Shown: piece after piece, positions 1 through 9,347 of the stretch
Layout: each line of letters begins with the position of its first letter
Position numbering within the stretch: the stretch's first letter is position 1
Source of the DNA: Aquabacterium sp.
GTDB lineage: Bacteria > Pseudomonadota > Gammaproteobacteria > Burkholderiales > Burkholderiaceae_C
DNA length: 64,000 nucleotides
Assembly: GCA_023150345.1 (NCBI GenBank)
Contig: JAKLLB010000004.1
Location: 52,796 to 116,795, forward strand
Direction: 5' to 3'
Notes under the pieces: generated by a model
Databases searched by the model: none
Told to the model about the DNA's origin: nothing
What the model saw: only the letters and a program-made list of their open reading frames with translations
Position numbers and translations under genes: made by a program

Positions 1-252
1 CCGCGTGCCGAACTGGGCGAGACCGCGCGCGCGTTGGCGCAGCGCATCGCCGCACTGCCGCGCCAGGCACTGGCGGCGGCCAAGCCGTGCATAGCCGCCG
101 CCGTCACAGCGTCATCCGATGGATTCGAACTCGAGCTGGCGCACACGCGCGAGCTCTACCGCCACCCCGACACCCGTGCGCGCGTGACCGCCTTCCTGGC
201 GCGTGATGCACGCCCGACCCCACCGAGCCCTTCCAAGGAGAGCACCTCATGA
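1..252 (+). CDS. Enoyl-CoA hydratase/isomerase family protein, C-terminal part
   Basis: Only the last 83 codons lie in the window; the frame is open from base 1, so the start is upstream. The fragment has the usual crotonase C-terminal pattern: an amphipathic ARALAQRIAALP helix, a conserved lysine in AAAKPCI, then a helix ending in a VTAFLARDARP block that resembles the common AFxxKRxP ending. The family hydrates or isomerises enoyl-CoA thioesters in the cytoplasm. Its TGA overlaps the ATG of the following SDR gene (ATGA), so the two are probably co-translated. The catalytic half is not visible, so the substrate cannot be judged. Confidence 0.8.
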   Translation, partial: PRAELGETARALAQRIAALPRQALAAAKPCIAAAVTASSDGFELELAHTRELYRHPDTRARVTAFLARDARPTPPSPSKESTS

Positions 253-995
253 CCGTCACCCACCGCACCGCCCTCATCACCGGCGGCGCCTCCGGCATCG
301 GCCGCGCCACTGTCCAGATCTTTGCCGAAGCCGGCGCGCGCGTGCTGCTGGCCGACATCGACCAGACGCGCGGCGAGCAGGCCGTGGCCGAGCTGCGTGC
401 CCAGGGCCACAGCGCCGAATTCGTCGCCATCGACCTCACCGATGCGGCCAATGTCGATGCCAGCGCGGCGCAGGTGCTGGCGCGCTTCGGCGCGCCCGAC
501 ATCCTCGTCAACGGCGCCGGCTGGGGCAAGACGCAGCCGTTCTGGGAGGGCACGCCCGACTTCTGGCAGAAGCTGATCGGCCTGAACCTGATGGGGCCGA
601 TGCAGCTGACCAAGGCGCTGCTGCCGGCGATGATGGAGCGCGGCAGCGGCCGCATCGTCAACATCGCCAGCGACGCCGGCCGTGTGGGCAGCCTGGGCGA
701 GACGGTGTATTCGGCGGCCAAGGGCGGGCTGATCGCCTTCACCAAGTCGCTGGCGCGCGAAGTGGCGCGCCGCGGCATCACGGTCAATTGCGTCTGCCCC
801 GGCCCGACCGACACGCCGCTCATGGCCGCCGTGCCCGACAAGGTCAAGGAAGCGCTGACCAAGGCCATCCCCTTCCGTCGCCTGGGCCAGCCCGCCGAGG
901 TGGGTCAGGCGGTGCTGTTCTTCGGCAGCGACGAAGCCAGCTACATCACCGGCCAGGTGATCAGCGTCAGCGGAGGCCTCACGATGGCGGGCTGA
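249..995 (+). CDS. SDR family NAD(P)-dependent oxidoreductase
   Basis: A 248-residue classical short-chain dehydrogenase/reductase. The Rossmann nucleotide-binding motif TGGASGIG is near the N-terminus (residues about 11-18), NGAG follows the fourth strand, and the catalytic YxxxK is Y154-K158 in YSAAK. The C-terminus ends with the common ITGQVISVSGG pattern. Such enzymes oxidise hydroxyacyl-CoA or cyclic alcohol intermediates using NAD(P)+. The ATG overlaps the stop of the upstream crotonase gene and a GGAG sits just before it, so it belongs to the same catabolic operon. The substrate is probably a 3-hydroxyacyl-CoA or an alicyclic CoA thioester, which is inferred from neighbours only. Confidence 0.9.
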   Translation: MTVTHRTALITGGASGIGRATVQIFAEAGARVLLADIDQTRGEQAVAELRAQGHSAEFVAIDLTDAANVDASAAQVLARFGAPDILVNGAGWGKTQPFWEGTPDFWQKLIGLNLMGPMQLTKALLPAMMERGSGRIVNIASDAGRVGSLGETVYSAAKGGLIAFTKSLAREVARRGITVNCVCPGPTDTPLMAAVPDKVKEALTKAIPFRRLGQPAEVGQAVLFFGSDEASYITGQVISVSGGLTMAG

Positions 996-1049
996 ACGCC
1001 GCCGTGCGACATTCGACGCTGCCCACCCCAACCCGCCGGAGCGCATGCC

Positions 1050-1544
1050 ATGGACTACACCCTGCCCGAGTTCCTCGCCCACGCCATTGCCCTCGAGAAC
1101 GAGGCGGCCGAGCGCTACCTCGAACTGGCCGACATGATGGAGGCCCACCGCAACGACCCGGTGGCCGAGCTGTTCCGCGACATGGTGCGCTACTCGCGCA
1201 TGCACCACGCGTCCATCGTCGAGCGGGCGCAGGGCATTGCGCTGCCGGCGCTGCGCTCGTGGCAGTACCGCTGGCGCCAGCCGCCCGAGGCCGGCGGCGA
1301 CGAGGCCTTCGACATCTCGCTCGACACCTGGACGGCGCTGTGCTACGCCCGCGCCAACGAGGTGCGGGCCATGGAGTACTACAGCGAAGTGGGGCAGAGC
1401 ACCAGCGATGCCGAGGTCAAGCGCCTGGCCGCCGAGTTTGCCGCCGAGGAGACCGAGCACGTCGCAGCACTCGATCAGTGGCTGGCGCGCACGCCGCGCC
1501 CGTCGACCACCTGGCGCGACGACCCGGCCGCCCCGGCGGCCTGA
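1050..1544 (+). CDS. Ferritin-like (rubrerythrin-type) four-helix protein
   Basis: A 164-residue, mostly helical cytoplasmic protein. Carboxylate/histidine pairs typical of ferritin-like di-iron folds are visible: E-N-E-A-A-E-R-Y in helix 1, M-H-H-A in helix 2, a tyrosine-rich E-V-R-A-M-E-Y-Y in helix 3 and E-E-T-E-H in helix 4. The rubredoxin-like Cys4 domain of true rubrerythrins is absent. It lies 54 bases after the SDR gene in the same direction and probably shares its transcript. A role in peroxide or oxygen protection, or as an accessory to an oxygen-dependent pathway upstream of the window, is possible but not shown. Confidence 0.75.
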   Translation: MDYTLPEFLAHAIALENEAAERYLELADMMEAHRNDPVAELFRDMVRYSRMHHASIVERAQGIALPALRSWQYRWRQPPEAGGDEAFDISLDTWTALCYARANEVRAMEYYSEVGQSTSDAEVKRLAAEFAAEETEHVAALDQWLARTPRPSTTWRDDPAAPAA

Positions 1545-1617
1545 CCCGGGCGGGACTGGTGCGCACATGACGCGCGTGACACCGATCGCCGCGCCCGAGC
1601 AGGCGCGGTCGATGCCG

Positions 1618-2037
1618 TCACTCGCACCGGCGGCGAATGTCAGGCGGTACCGCGATGCCGCGGATGCGGCGACGGTCCTGGGCGTCGCGCACGCAAAAGA
1701 TGCGGGTCTCGACGCTTTCGCAGATCAGGTCGTCGCCCCGCGTCACGACATGCTTCTGGCGGAAGACCTTCTCGCGCCACTCTTCGATGGAAGTGGCGAT
1801 GGTCAGCCGCTCGCCGTAGGTGGCGCTGTGCACGAAGCGGGTGTGATGCTCGAGCAGGGGCGTGCCGATGATTCCGCTGTCCTGCTCGAGCACGTGCCAC
1901 GGCGGCACGCCACAGGTCATGAAGAAGTGCAGCGAGGCGGCATCCATCCAGCGGTGATAGCGCGGGAAGAACACGATGCCCGCCGGGTCGCAGTCACCGA
2001 ACCGGATCTCGACGTTCATCGTCGTGGTCTTGCCCAT
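1618..2037 (-). CDS. Acyl-CoA thioesterase, 4-hydroxybenzoyl-CoA thioesterase (4HBT) family
   Basis: A 139-residue hot-dog fold thioesterase. The family signature FGDCDPAGIVFFPRY is near the N-terminus, with the catalytic aspartate in the DPAG segment. Length matches single-domain 4HBT enzymes, which hydrolyse aromatic or aliphatic acyl-CoA to the free acid. I chose the ATG at 2037 because GAGG on the minus strand lies about 9 bases upstream; an ATG at 2043 would be too close to it and the open frame extends to 2100. It is transcribed away from the enoyl-CoA hydratase at 2127, and probably relieves CoA sequestration when pathway intermediates accumulate (inference). Confidence 0.85.
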   Translation of the reverse strand: MGKTTTMNVEIRFGDCDPAGIVFFPRYHRWMDAASLHFFMTCGVPPWHVLEQDSGIIGTPLLEHHTRFVHSATYGERLTIATSIEEWREKVFRQKHVVTRGDDLICESVETRIFCVRDAQDRRRIRGIAVPPDIRRRCE

Positions 2038-2126
2038 ACGCATCGCCCTCGTGGTGTTGCGAACCATTCTAGGAGGCCGTGCGAATTCCTGCATGGCCAT
2101 GCCGATTTCAACCCAGGAGTGAACCC

Positions 2127-2945
2127 ATGAAGCGCATCGAGCTCGCCGGCTACCAGGCGAAACACTTCCAGTACACCGTGTCCGGCAAGGTGGCCACCAT
2201 CACGCTGAACCGCCCGGACCGCAAGAACCCGCTCACCTTCGATTCCTACGGCGAACTGCGCGACCTGTTCCGCGAGATGGTGTACGCCACCGACATCAAG
2301 ACGGTGGTCTTCACCGGCTCGGGCGGCAACTTCTGCTCGGGCGGCGATGTGCACGAGATCATCGGCCCGCTGGTCAAGATGGAAATGCCCGGGCTGCTGG
2401 AGTTCACCCGCATGACCGGCGACCTCGTCAAGGCCATGCGCGCCTGCCCGCAGCCCATCATCTCGGCCATCGACGGCGTGTGCACCGGCGCCGGTGCGAT
2501 GATCGCCTGCGGCTCCGACATGCGCATTGCCACGGCCCGCAGCAAGCTCGCCTTCCTGTTCGTGCGCGTGGGCCTGGCCGGCGCCGACATGGGCGCATGC
2601 ACGTTGCTGCCGCGGCTGATCGGCCTGTCGCGTGCGGCCGACCTGCTCTACACCGGGCGCGTCGTCGGCGGCGAGGAGGCCGAGCGCTTCGGCTTCTACA
2701 ACCGGCTGGTCGAGCCCGATGCCCTGCTGGGCGCCGCGCAGGCGCTGGCCGCCGAGCTGGCCGACGGCCCGACCTTCGGCCACATGATGACCAAGACCAT
2801 GCTCTGGCAGGAGTGGAATGCCGGGCTGGGCGAGTGCATCGAGGCCGAGGCACAGGCCCAGGCCATCTGCATGGCCACGAAGGACTTCGAGCGTGCCTAC
2901 CACGCGTTCGCGGCCAAGCAAAAGCCGGTGTTCGAAGGCAACTGA
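2127..2945 (+). CDS. Enoyl-CoA hydratase family protein
   Basis: A 272-residue crotonase-fold enzyme. Visible features are the substrate-pocket strand [14 protein letters not shown], the oxyanion-hole segment [11 protein letters not shown] and the second oxyanion helix [17 protein letters not shown], followed by an [14 protein letters not shown] segment typical of the family. The C-terminus is [21 protein letters not shown]. The ATG at 2127 follows an AGGAG; an earlier in-frame start at 2079 would overlap the divergent promoter region. It sits 32 bases before the acyl-CoA dehydrogenase and is likely co-transcribed. It probably acts on an unsaturated CoA intermediate of the same pathway. Confidence 0.88.
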   Translation: MKRIELAGYQAKHFQYTVSGKVATITLNRPDRKNPLTFDSYGELRDLFREMVYATDIKTVVFTGSGGNFCSGGDVHEIIGPLVKMEMPGLLEFTRMTGDLVKAMRACPQPIISAIDGVCTGAGAMIACGSDMRIATARSKLAFLFVRVGLAGADMGACTLLPRLIGLSRAADLLYTGRVVGGEEAERFGFYNRLVEPDALLGAAQALAAELADGPTFGHMMTKTMLWQEWNAGLGECIEAEAQAQAICMATKDFERAYHAFAAKQKPVFEGN

Positions 2946-2977
2946 GGCAGGCGCCGCACAGCCGGCCGGAGGACGAC

Positions 2978-4171
2978 ATGGCAGACCGCAGCTTTCTCGA
3001 GTGGCCCTTCTTCGACGACGCTCACCGCGCCTACCAGGGCGAGCTCGAGCGCTGGGTGGCGCAGGCGCTGCCGGACCTGCTGGAGCACGACGAGGCCGAC
3101 CTCGACACCGTGCATGCCTGCGTCGGCCGGTTGGTGCGCGAACTGGGTCGTGCCGGCCTGTTGCGTGCCTGCGTGCCAGGCGCCTGCGGGGGCCTGCGCA
3201 CGCAGGTGGACGTGCGCAGCCTGGCGCTGGCGCGCGACACGCTGGCCCAGGCTTCGGGTCTGGCCGACTTCGCGCTGGCCATGCAAGGCCTGGGCAGCGT
3301 GCCGGTGAGCTTGTTCGGCAACGCGCAGCAGCAGCAGGCGCTGCTGCCGGGCGTGGCCAGCGGTGAGCTCATTGCCGCGTTCGCCTTGTCCGAGCCCGAC
3401 GCCGGCTCGGACGTGGCCGCCATGAGCGCCACCGCGCGCCGCGATGGCGACGATTGGGTGCTCGACGGGACCAAGACCTGGATCTCCAATGCCGGACTGG
3501 CCGACCGCTACGTGATCTTCGCCCGCAGCGGCGAGGCACCGGGCGCAAAGGGCATTTCGGCCTTCCTCGTCGATGCGGGCACGCCGGGCTTGGACGCCAG
3601 CGAACGCATCCCGGTGATCGCACCGCATCCGCTGGGCACGCTGCGCCTGAGCGGATGCCGCGTGGGCGCCGACCGCCTGATCGGTGCGCCGGGGCAGGGC
3701 TTCGCCATCGCGATGGGCACGCTCGACCTGTTCCGCACCACAGTAGGCGCCGCGGGCCTGGGCTTTGCCCGGCGTGCCCTCGACGAGGCCACGCGACGCG
3801 CCATCGGGCGACGCATGTTCGGCCAGACCCTGGCCGACTTCCAGCTCACGCAGGTGCAGGTGGGCGACATGGCCACCCAGATCGACGCCGCTGCCTTGAT
3901 GGTGTATCGCAGTGCCTGGACGCGCGACGTCATGGGCCGGCGCGTCACCCGCGAAGCCTCGATGGCCAAGCTCTACGCCACCGAAGTGGCGCAGAAGGTG
4001 ATCGACGGCGCGGTGCAGCTGCACGGTGGCCTGGGCGTGGTCACCGGCTCCACCGTCGAGCGCCTGTATCGCGAGATCCGGGCGCTGCGCATCTACGAGG
4101 GCGCCACCGAGGTGCTGCAGCTGATCGTCGGCGCGCGCCATCTCGACGCCGCTCGAAAGGCCGCGTCCTGA
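2978..4171 (+). CDS. Acyl-CoA dehydrogenase family protein
   Basis: A 397-residue flavoprotein of normal length. Landmarks are the FAD-binding segment [11 protein letters not shown], the W-I-S-N-A strand, the [11 protein letters not shown] helix, QLHGGLGVV near the second FAD contact, and E374 in RIYEGATEV at the usual position of the catalytic base. It introduces a C=C bond in an acyl-CoA and passes electrons to ETF. The ATG at 2978 is preceded by GGAGGACGAC, a strong ribosome-binding site. Together with the hydratase and SDR genes it gives the core of a beta-oxidation-like segment. Other possible substrates are alicyclic acyl-CoAs; chain specificity cannot be read here. Confidence 0.9.
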   Translation: MADRSFLEWPFFDDAHRAYQGELERWVAQALPDLLEHDEADLDTVHACVGRLVRELGRAGLLRACVPGACGGLRTQVDVRSLALARDTLAQASGLADFALAMQGLGSVPVSLFGNAQQQQALLPGVASGELIAAFALSEPDAGSDVAAMSATARRDGDDWVLDGTKTWISNAGLADRYVIFARSGEAPGAKGISAFLVDAGTPGLDASERIPVIAPHPLGTLRLSGCRVGADRLIGAPGQGFAIAMGTLDLFRTTVGAAGLGFARRALDEATRRAIGRRMFGQTLADFQLTQVQVGDMATQIDAAALMVYRSAWTRDVMGRRVTREASMAKLYATEVAQKVIDGAVQLHGGLGVVTGSTVERLYREIRALRIYEGATEVLQLIVGARHLDAARKAAS

Positions 4172-4256
4172 CAACCGACCCCCTGGACCCGACCGCGCGT
4201 GCGCACGGTCAGGGCCCAGCACACCAGGGCAACACCCACCACAGGAGACCGCGATC

Positions 4257-5303
4257 ATGACGCAACGCCGCACCTGGCTGAAGGGCTTCGCCGCCACGGC
4301 CTTGACACTGGGCTGCACGCTCGCCGCCCAGGCCCAGCCAGTGGTACTGAAGGTGCACCACTTTCTGCCGGGCACCTCGAATGTGCATGTCAACCTCATC
4401 CAGGCGTGGTGCGACAAGGTCTCGCGCGAGTCGCAGGACCGGCTGAAGTGCCAGATCTACCCGTCCATGCAGCTGGGCGGAACGCCGCCGCAGCTGTTCG
4501 ATCAGGCTCGCGACGGCGTGGCCGACATCGTCTGGACCCTGCCCACCTACTCGGCGGGCCGATTCACCAAGAGCGAAGTGTTCGAGCTGCCCTTCTTCAC
4601 GCGCAGTGGCAAGGGCTCGAGCCAGGCGTTCTGGCACTATGTACAGGCGCACGCGCAGGACGAATACAAGGGTGTCAGGCCGTTGTGGCTGCACACCAAC
4701 GATGGTTCATCGTTCCACCTGGGCAGCGCCAAGGGCTTGCGCACCCTCGAAGAACTCAAAGGCATGAAGATCCGGGCCGCCACGCGGCTGAACGCGCGCA
4801 TGCTCGCGGCACTGGGTGCCACGCCGGTGCAGATGCCGCTGCCCAGCGTGCCCGACGCGCTGGGCAAGGGCGTGATCGACGGGGCGATGGTGCCGTGGGA
4901 GGGGGTCCCCGCAGCCAAACTCCATGAGATCGCGCACAGTCACGTCGATGTTCCCGCCGGTGCGCCGAAGTTCGCCAACTCCATCTTCGCGTTCGTGATG
5001 AACCAGGCCCGCTACGACGGCTTGCCGGCCGACCTCAAGGCGGTCATCGACGCCAACAGCGGCCCGGTCGCATCGGCATGGGCCGGCGAGAAGGGATTCG
5101 ACAGCGTGGTGGCTGCCCACCACAAGCTGGCTACCGACCGCGGCAACCCGGTGATCGCTTTGAGCGAGGCCGAGCTGACGCGCTGGGTGAAGGCCACGGC
5201 CGACGTCGATGACCAGTGGATCAAGGAAGTGAACGCCAAGGGTGCGAACGGCACCGCCTTGCTCGACGCGGCGCGCGCATTGATTCAGAAGCACGACCGC
5301 TGA
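4257..5303 (+). CDS. TRAP transporter substrate-binding protein, DctP type
   Basis: A 348-residue periplasmic protein. A cleavable signal peptide (MTQRRTWLKGFAATAL... ending A-A-Q-A-Q) is followed by the DctP pattern: VLKVHHFLPGTSNVH, the carboxylate-binding arginine region KIRAATRLNARML, and ALGATPVQMPLPSVPDAL with KGVIDGAMVPWEG. DctP proteins capture small organic acids for a tripartite ATP-independent transporter. The membrane subunits DctQ and DctM are not in the window, so the permease is elsewhere or the protein works with a distant one. Its position behind the acyl-CoA genes suggests it binds the aromatic or alicyclic acid that feeds the pathway (inference). Confidence 0.9.
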   Translation: MTQRRTWLKGFAATALTLGCTLAAQAQPVVLKVHHFLPGTSNVHVNLIQAWCDKVSRESQDRLKCQIYPSMQLGGTPPQLFDQARDGVADIVWTLPTYSAGRFTKSEVFELPFFTRSGKGSSQAFWHYVQAHAQDEYKGVRPLWLHTNDGSSFHLGSAKGLRTLEELKGMKIRAATRLNARMLAALGATPVQMPLPSVPDALGKGVIDGAMVPWEGVPAAKLHEIAHSHVDVPAGAPKFANSIFAFVMNQARYDGLPADLKAVIDANSGPVASAWAGEKGFDSVVAAHHKLATDRGNPVIALSEAELTRWVKATADVDDQWIKEVNAKGANGTALLDAARALIQKHDR

Positions 5304-5452
5304 GCGGCGGCGCACTGCCGGGCGGGCGGACGCCGTTCGCGCGTGAACGGGGTGCTGTCAACCCCCACGAGTGTCCGTGCTGCTCGGTGCGTTTCGGCCG
5401 CTAGACTGCTGCCCTTGTGCCGGCCCCGACGCCGGCCGTCAGGGGAGCAGCG

Positions 5453-8400
5453 ATGGACAACGAGTGGATGCGGGCCTGGCTTCGCCAGCGCCAGCGCGCA
5501 CAAGACCTGATCGAGGGATCGGCCGATGCCGACTGGCTCGATGGCACCGGTGGCGACGACCGCCTGGTGGGAGGCGACGGCGACGACGACCTGCAGGGCT
5601 ACACCGGCGATGACCGGCTCGAGGGCGGCGCCGGCATGGACATCGCCTGGTACACCGAGGCCGGCGCCGGCATCACGATCGACCTGGAGGCCGGCAATGC
5701 CCGCGGCGGTGACGGCAACGACACGCTCACGGGCATCGAGGGCTTCGGCGGATCGGACCACGACGACGAGGCCCTGGGTACCGCGGAGTCCAACGTCCTG
5801 TGGGGCGGAGCCGGCAACGACCGCCTGGTAGGCCGTGGTGGCGACGACGTGCTGAGCGGTGACGCAGGCGATGACCAACTGCAGGGCGATGGCGGCTACG
5901 ACTACGCGTCCTACATGCTGGCCACGTCCGCGGTGGTGGTCGACCTGAACACGGGCACCGCCGACGGCGAGGGGCACGACACCCTGCGTGGCATCGAAGG
6001 CCTGTTCGGCTCGATGTTCGGCGACACCCTGCGCGGTGACGCCGACGACAACGACTTCACCGGATTGGCCGGCGACGATCGCATCGATGGCGGCGCGGGC
6101 TGGGACTATGCGAGCTACTGGTCATCGATCGTCGATGTGGAGATCGCGTTCGACCCCGTCACCCAGCTGCTGACCGTCGGGACCGACTGGGAAGGCACCG
6201 ACACCCTGACCGGCGTCGAGGCCTTGATCTTCGACGAGGGTGTCTTCGAGGTCTCCTGGTTCCAGCAACCGGCGCCGCCGCAGGCGATCTGGATGTCGCC
6301 GGAGCGCGGCAGCACCGATGTCCGGGTGCAGCAGCCGTTGACCTTCCTGTTCAACGAGCCGGTCGTGCGGGGGCAGGGCAGCATCGACATCGTGCGCATC
6401 GACACCGGTCAGGTCGTCCAGCGCATCGATGTGGCGACCGCTGCAAACCTGCAGATCGACGGACGCCAGCTCGTGATCGAGCCCGAACAACCGTTGCCGC
6501 GCGGCGCGCAGCTCGCGGTGCAGTTCAGCGCAGGTGCGCTCGTCGACGCCCGGGGCCAGCCCATGCGCAGCGAGGGCAACTGGAGTTTCAACACGCGCGC
6601 TGCGGTCGAAATCAACCTGGAGCGCGAGCTGGTCGCGAACGAGGCCGATGGCACCCTGCGCGTCACCGTTCGACTGTCCGAGCCGGTCGGGCAAGCGGTC
6701 TCGGCCACGGTCTGGCTCTATGACATCGACTTCGAGAACTTCCTGATCGGCACCGCGACCTGGGGCGATGACTACACCGACGATGACCAGCAGGTTCGCT
6801 TCGCACCGGGGCAGACCGTCCAGGAACTGCGCTTCGCATTGACCGACGACGCGGTGTGGGAGGCCAGTGAGAACCTCTTCGTCGTGCTGTCCCAGGTCTC
6901 GGGCCCCGTTGTAGGAGGCGACACGACGGTGCAGGCGGTGGTCGTCGATGATGACAACCCGCTGGCAGAACTGGTTGCCGACCCGCTGGCGCATCAGCAA
7001 TGGCACCTGCTGCCCGGCGTGGGTGCGAACGTGTGGTCGGTCTGGCCCGACTACACCGGAGCCGGCGTGAGGGTGGGCGTGTTCGACCAGGGCATCGACC
7101 CAGGTCACCCCGAGCTCGACGGCAACTTGCTGGCCGAGCTGGGGCGCGATGCGGCCACGTTGGGGCCCGGCGGCTCGCCGCGCACCCGCAGCGACAACCA
7201 TGGCACCGCGGTCGCCGGTGTGGTGGCGGCCGAGCGCAATGGCCTGGGTCCGGTAGGCGTGGCCTACAACGCATCGCTGGTGTCGATCTATACGCCACTG
7301 GATGCCAGCTTCACTCCAACGTCGATCGAGCATGCGCTGACGCATGCCCTCGAGGTGGACGTGCTGAACAACAGCTGGGGCTATGCGCCGCAGTACTTCC
7401 TGGACGATCCCTGGGCCTTCTACGACAACTTCGACACGCCCGAGTTCGCTGGAAGTGGCCAGGCCCTGCGCACGCTGGCCGAGCGTGGCCGCAACGGCCT
7501 GGGCACGGTGGTGGTGCAGTCGGCCGGCAACAGCTTCGACTTCGGTGACGACACCAACCTGCACGGGTTCCAGAACAGCCGCTACATCGTCACGGTAGGC
7601 GCCACAGGCCCCACGGGGGAGGTCAGCGGCTACAGCTCACCGGGAGCGTCGGTGCTGGTGGCCGCGCCAGGCGGCGAGGGCTGGGGCGGCTGGTTCGACG
7701 TGCTCACCACTGACCGCACCGGCCGCGCCGGTTATGAGTCGGGCGATACCACCCGACTGGCGGGTACGTCCTTCTCGGCGCCAGTGGTCTCGGGGGTGGT
7801 GGCGCTCATGCTCGAGGCCAACCCGCAGCTGGGTTGGCGCGACGTGCAGGCCATACTGGCGCTGAGCGCCCACGACACCGAAACCGCCAGCGACGCACAC
7901 GACTGGCGAGCCAACGGTGCCACCGACTGGAACGGCGGCGGCCTGCTGTTCGATGCCGAGCAACACGACCTGGGTTTCGGCATCGTCGATGCGCGGGCAG
8001 CCGTGAGGCTGGCCGAGACGTGGCAGGCGCCGGCGCGAACGTCGGCCAACCTGGTGCTGGTGCAGGCGGGGCGCACCGATGTCGCCGCCATACCGGACAA
8101 CGACACGGCGCTCCAGCAGCAGGTGCGCATCACCGACGACATCTCGGTCGAACGCGCTGAAGTCACACTGGACCTGCGACACGACTACATCGGCGACCTC
8201 GAGGTTCTGCTGGAGTCGCCCCAGGGCACGCGCTCATGGCTGGTGTCGCGCCCCGGGCAGAACGAGCGCTCGCCCTACGGATTGCCGCAGAAGGACATCC
8301 GGTTCACGTTCAGCACCGTGCTCAACCTGGGCGAGTCGTCGGTCGGTGACTGGTCGTTGCAAATCTACGACCGCGAAGGCGGTGACAGTGGTACGCTGCA

Positions 8401-9328
8401 ATCGTGGACGCTCACCTTGACAGGTAGCAGGCCTGATGGCGACGACACCTACTACTACAGTGATCGCTACGGCGAACTGGCCGTCGCCGACCCGCAACGC
8501 GCCGTCCTTGCGGATGCCGCCGGCAGCGACACGCTGCATGCCGGGATGGTCACCACGCCCGTCACGCTCGATCTGCAGCCCGGTGCCAGCCCGTGGATCG
8601 ATGGCCACGCGCTCGCCCTGGCAACGGGCACGCAGCTCGAGCACGCGGTCGGCGGCGATGCCGGCGACCTGCTCATCGGCAACTCGGCGGCCAATCGCCT
8701 GTGCGGCATGCGCGGCGACGACGTGTTGCGCGGCAATGGCGGCGACGACACCATCGACGGTGGCGCCGGCCTGGACCAGGCGCGCTACGTGGGCCTGCGC
8801 GCCGACTACCAGTTGCAGAGCACGCCCGCGGGAATGGAGGTTCACGACCTGCGCGGAGTCGAGGGGCGCGATGCCCTGATCGGCATCGAGCGCGTGGTGT
8901 TCGGCGACCTCGCCTTCGCCTTCGACACCACCGATGGCGGGCACGCAGCGCAGGTGGCGCAGATCCTGCGCGCGGTGCTGGGCCCTGCAGCGTTGCGCGA
9001 GCCGCTGTATGCAGGCATCGGCCTGCAGCTGGCCGATCAGGGGATGTCGATGGCCGACCTGGTCGCACTGGCCGTGGCCACGCCGCTGTTCGAGCAGCTC
9101 GCCGGGTCGCGCTCCAACACCGATTTCGTGCGGCTGGTGTACCGCCAGGTTGTGGGCCAGGAGGCGGATGCCGCCGCGCTTGCCACCTACGTGGGCATGC
9201 TCGACAGCGGTGCGATCAGCCAGGAGGCGCTGGCGCTGCTCGCCGTTCAGTCGCCATTGAACGTGGGTAGCGCCGAACTGGTGGGGCTTGCCAGCACGGG
9301 TCTTGCCTATCTGCCGCAAGACGGCTGA
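5453..9328 (+). CDS. RTX-type subtilisin-like serine protease with Ig-like, Calx-beta, P-domain and DUF4214 modules
   Basis: A 1291-residue mosaic. Order: RTX calcium-binding nonapeptide repeats (GGDGDDDLxG types) at about residues 30-60, 118-145 and 195-220; an Ig-like domain about 277-382; a Calx-beta domain about 387-500; an S8 peptidase domain about 537-848 with Asp545 in VFDQGID, His583 in NHGTAVAG and Ser773 in GTSFSAP; a proprotein-convertase P-domain about 880-993; another RTX stretch about 1064-1110; and a C-terminal DUF4214 block (LVYRQVVGQEAD). No N-terminal signal peptide is seen, which fits type I secretion, but no type I secretion genes are nearby. ATG 5453 follows AGGGGAG; an upstream GTG at 5417 is less likely. 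Confidence 0.88.
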   Translation: MDNEWMRAWLRQRQRAQDLIEGSADADWLDGTGGDDRLVGGDGDDDLQGYTGDDRLEGGAGMDIAWYTEAGAGITIDLEAGNARGGDGNDTLTGIEGFGGSDHDDEALGTAESNVLWGGAGNDRLVGRGGDDVLSGDAGDDQLQGDGGYDYASYMLATSAVVVDLNTGTADGEGHDTLRGIEGLFGSMFGDTLRGDADDNDFTGLAGDDRIDGGAGWDYASYWSSIVDVEIAFDPVTQLLTVGTDWEGTDTLTGVEALIFDEGVFEVSWFQQPAPPQAIWMSPERGSTDVRVQQPLTFLFNEPVVRGQGSIDIVRIDTGQVVQRIDVATAANLQIDGRQLVIEPEQPLPRGAQLAVQFSAGALVDARGQPMRSEGNWSFNTRAAVEINLERELVANEADGTLRVTVRLSEPVGQAVSATVWLYDIDFENFLIGTATWGDDYTDDDQQVRFAPGQTVQELRFALTDDAVWEASENLFVVLSQVSGPVVGGDTTVQAVVVDDDNPLAELVADPLAHQQWHLLPGVGANVWSVWPDYTGAGVRVGVFDQGIDPGHPELDGNLLAELGRDAATLGPGGSPRTRSDNHGTAVAGVVAAERNGLGPVGVAYNASLVSIYTPLDASFTPTSIEHALTHALEVDVLNNSWGYAPQYFLDDPWAFYDNFDTPEFAGSGQALRTLAERGRNGLGTVVVQSAGNSFDFGDDTNLHGFQNSRYIVTVGATGPTGEVSGYSSPGASVLVAAPGGEGWGGWFDVLTTDRTGRAGYESGDTTRLAGTSFSAPVVSGVVALMLEANPQLGWRDVQAILALSAHDTETASDAHDWRANGATDWNGGGLLFDAEQHDLGFGIVDARAAVRLAETWQAPARTSANLVLVQAGRTDVAAIPDNDTALQQQVRITDDISVERAEVTLDLRHDYIGDLEVLLESPQGTRSWLVSRPGQNERSPYGLPQKDIRFTFSTVLNLGESSVGDWSLQIYDREGGDSGTLQSWTLTLTGSRPDGDDTYYYSDRYGELAVADPQRAVLADAAGSDTLHAGMVTTPVTLDLQPGASPWIDGHALALATGTQLEHAVGGDAGDLLIGNSAANRLCGMRGDDVLRGNGGDDTIDGGAGLDQARYVGLRADYQLQSTPAGMEVHDLRGVEGRDALIGIERVVFGDLAFAFDTTDGGHAAQVAQILRAVLGPAALREPLYAGIGLQLADQGMSMADLVALAVATPLFEQLAGSRSNTDFVRLVYRQVVGQEADAAALATYVGMLDSGAISQEALALLAVQSPLNVGSAELVGLASTGLAYLPQDG

Positions 9329-9347
9329 CCGACAGCACCGCCATTGC

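Noticed and set aside
156-1568. A 470-codon open frame on the minus strand opposite the SDR and ferritin-like genes.
   Set aside because: It is a low-complexity Arg/His/Gly-rich shadow of GC-rich plus-strand genes, with no domain or ribosome-binding site.
5530-6110. The tandem repeats read as a DNA repeat or CRISPR array.
   Set aside because: They are in-frame RTX calcium-binding repeats at the protein level and vary too much in DNA sequence.
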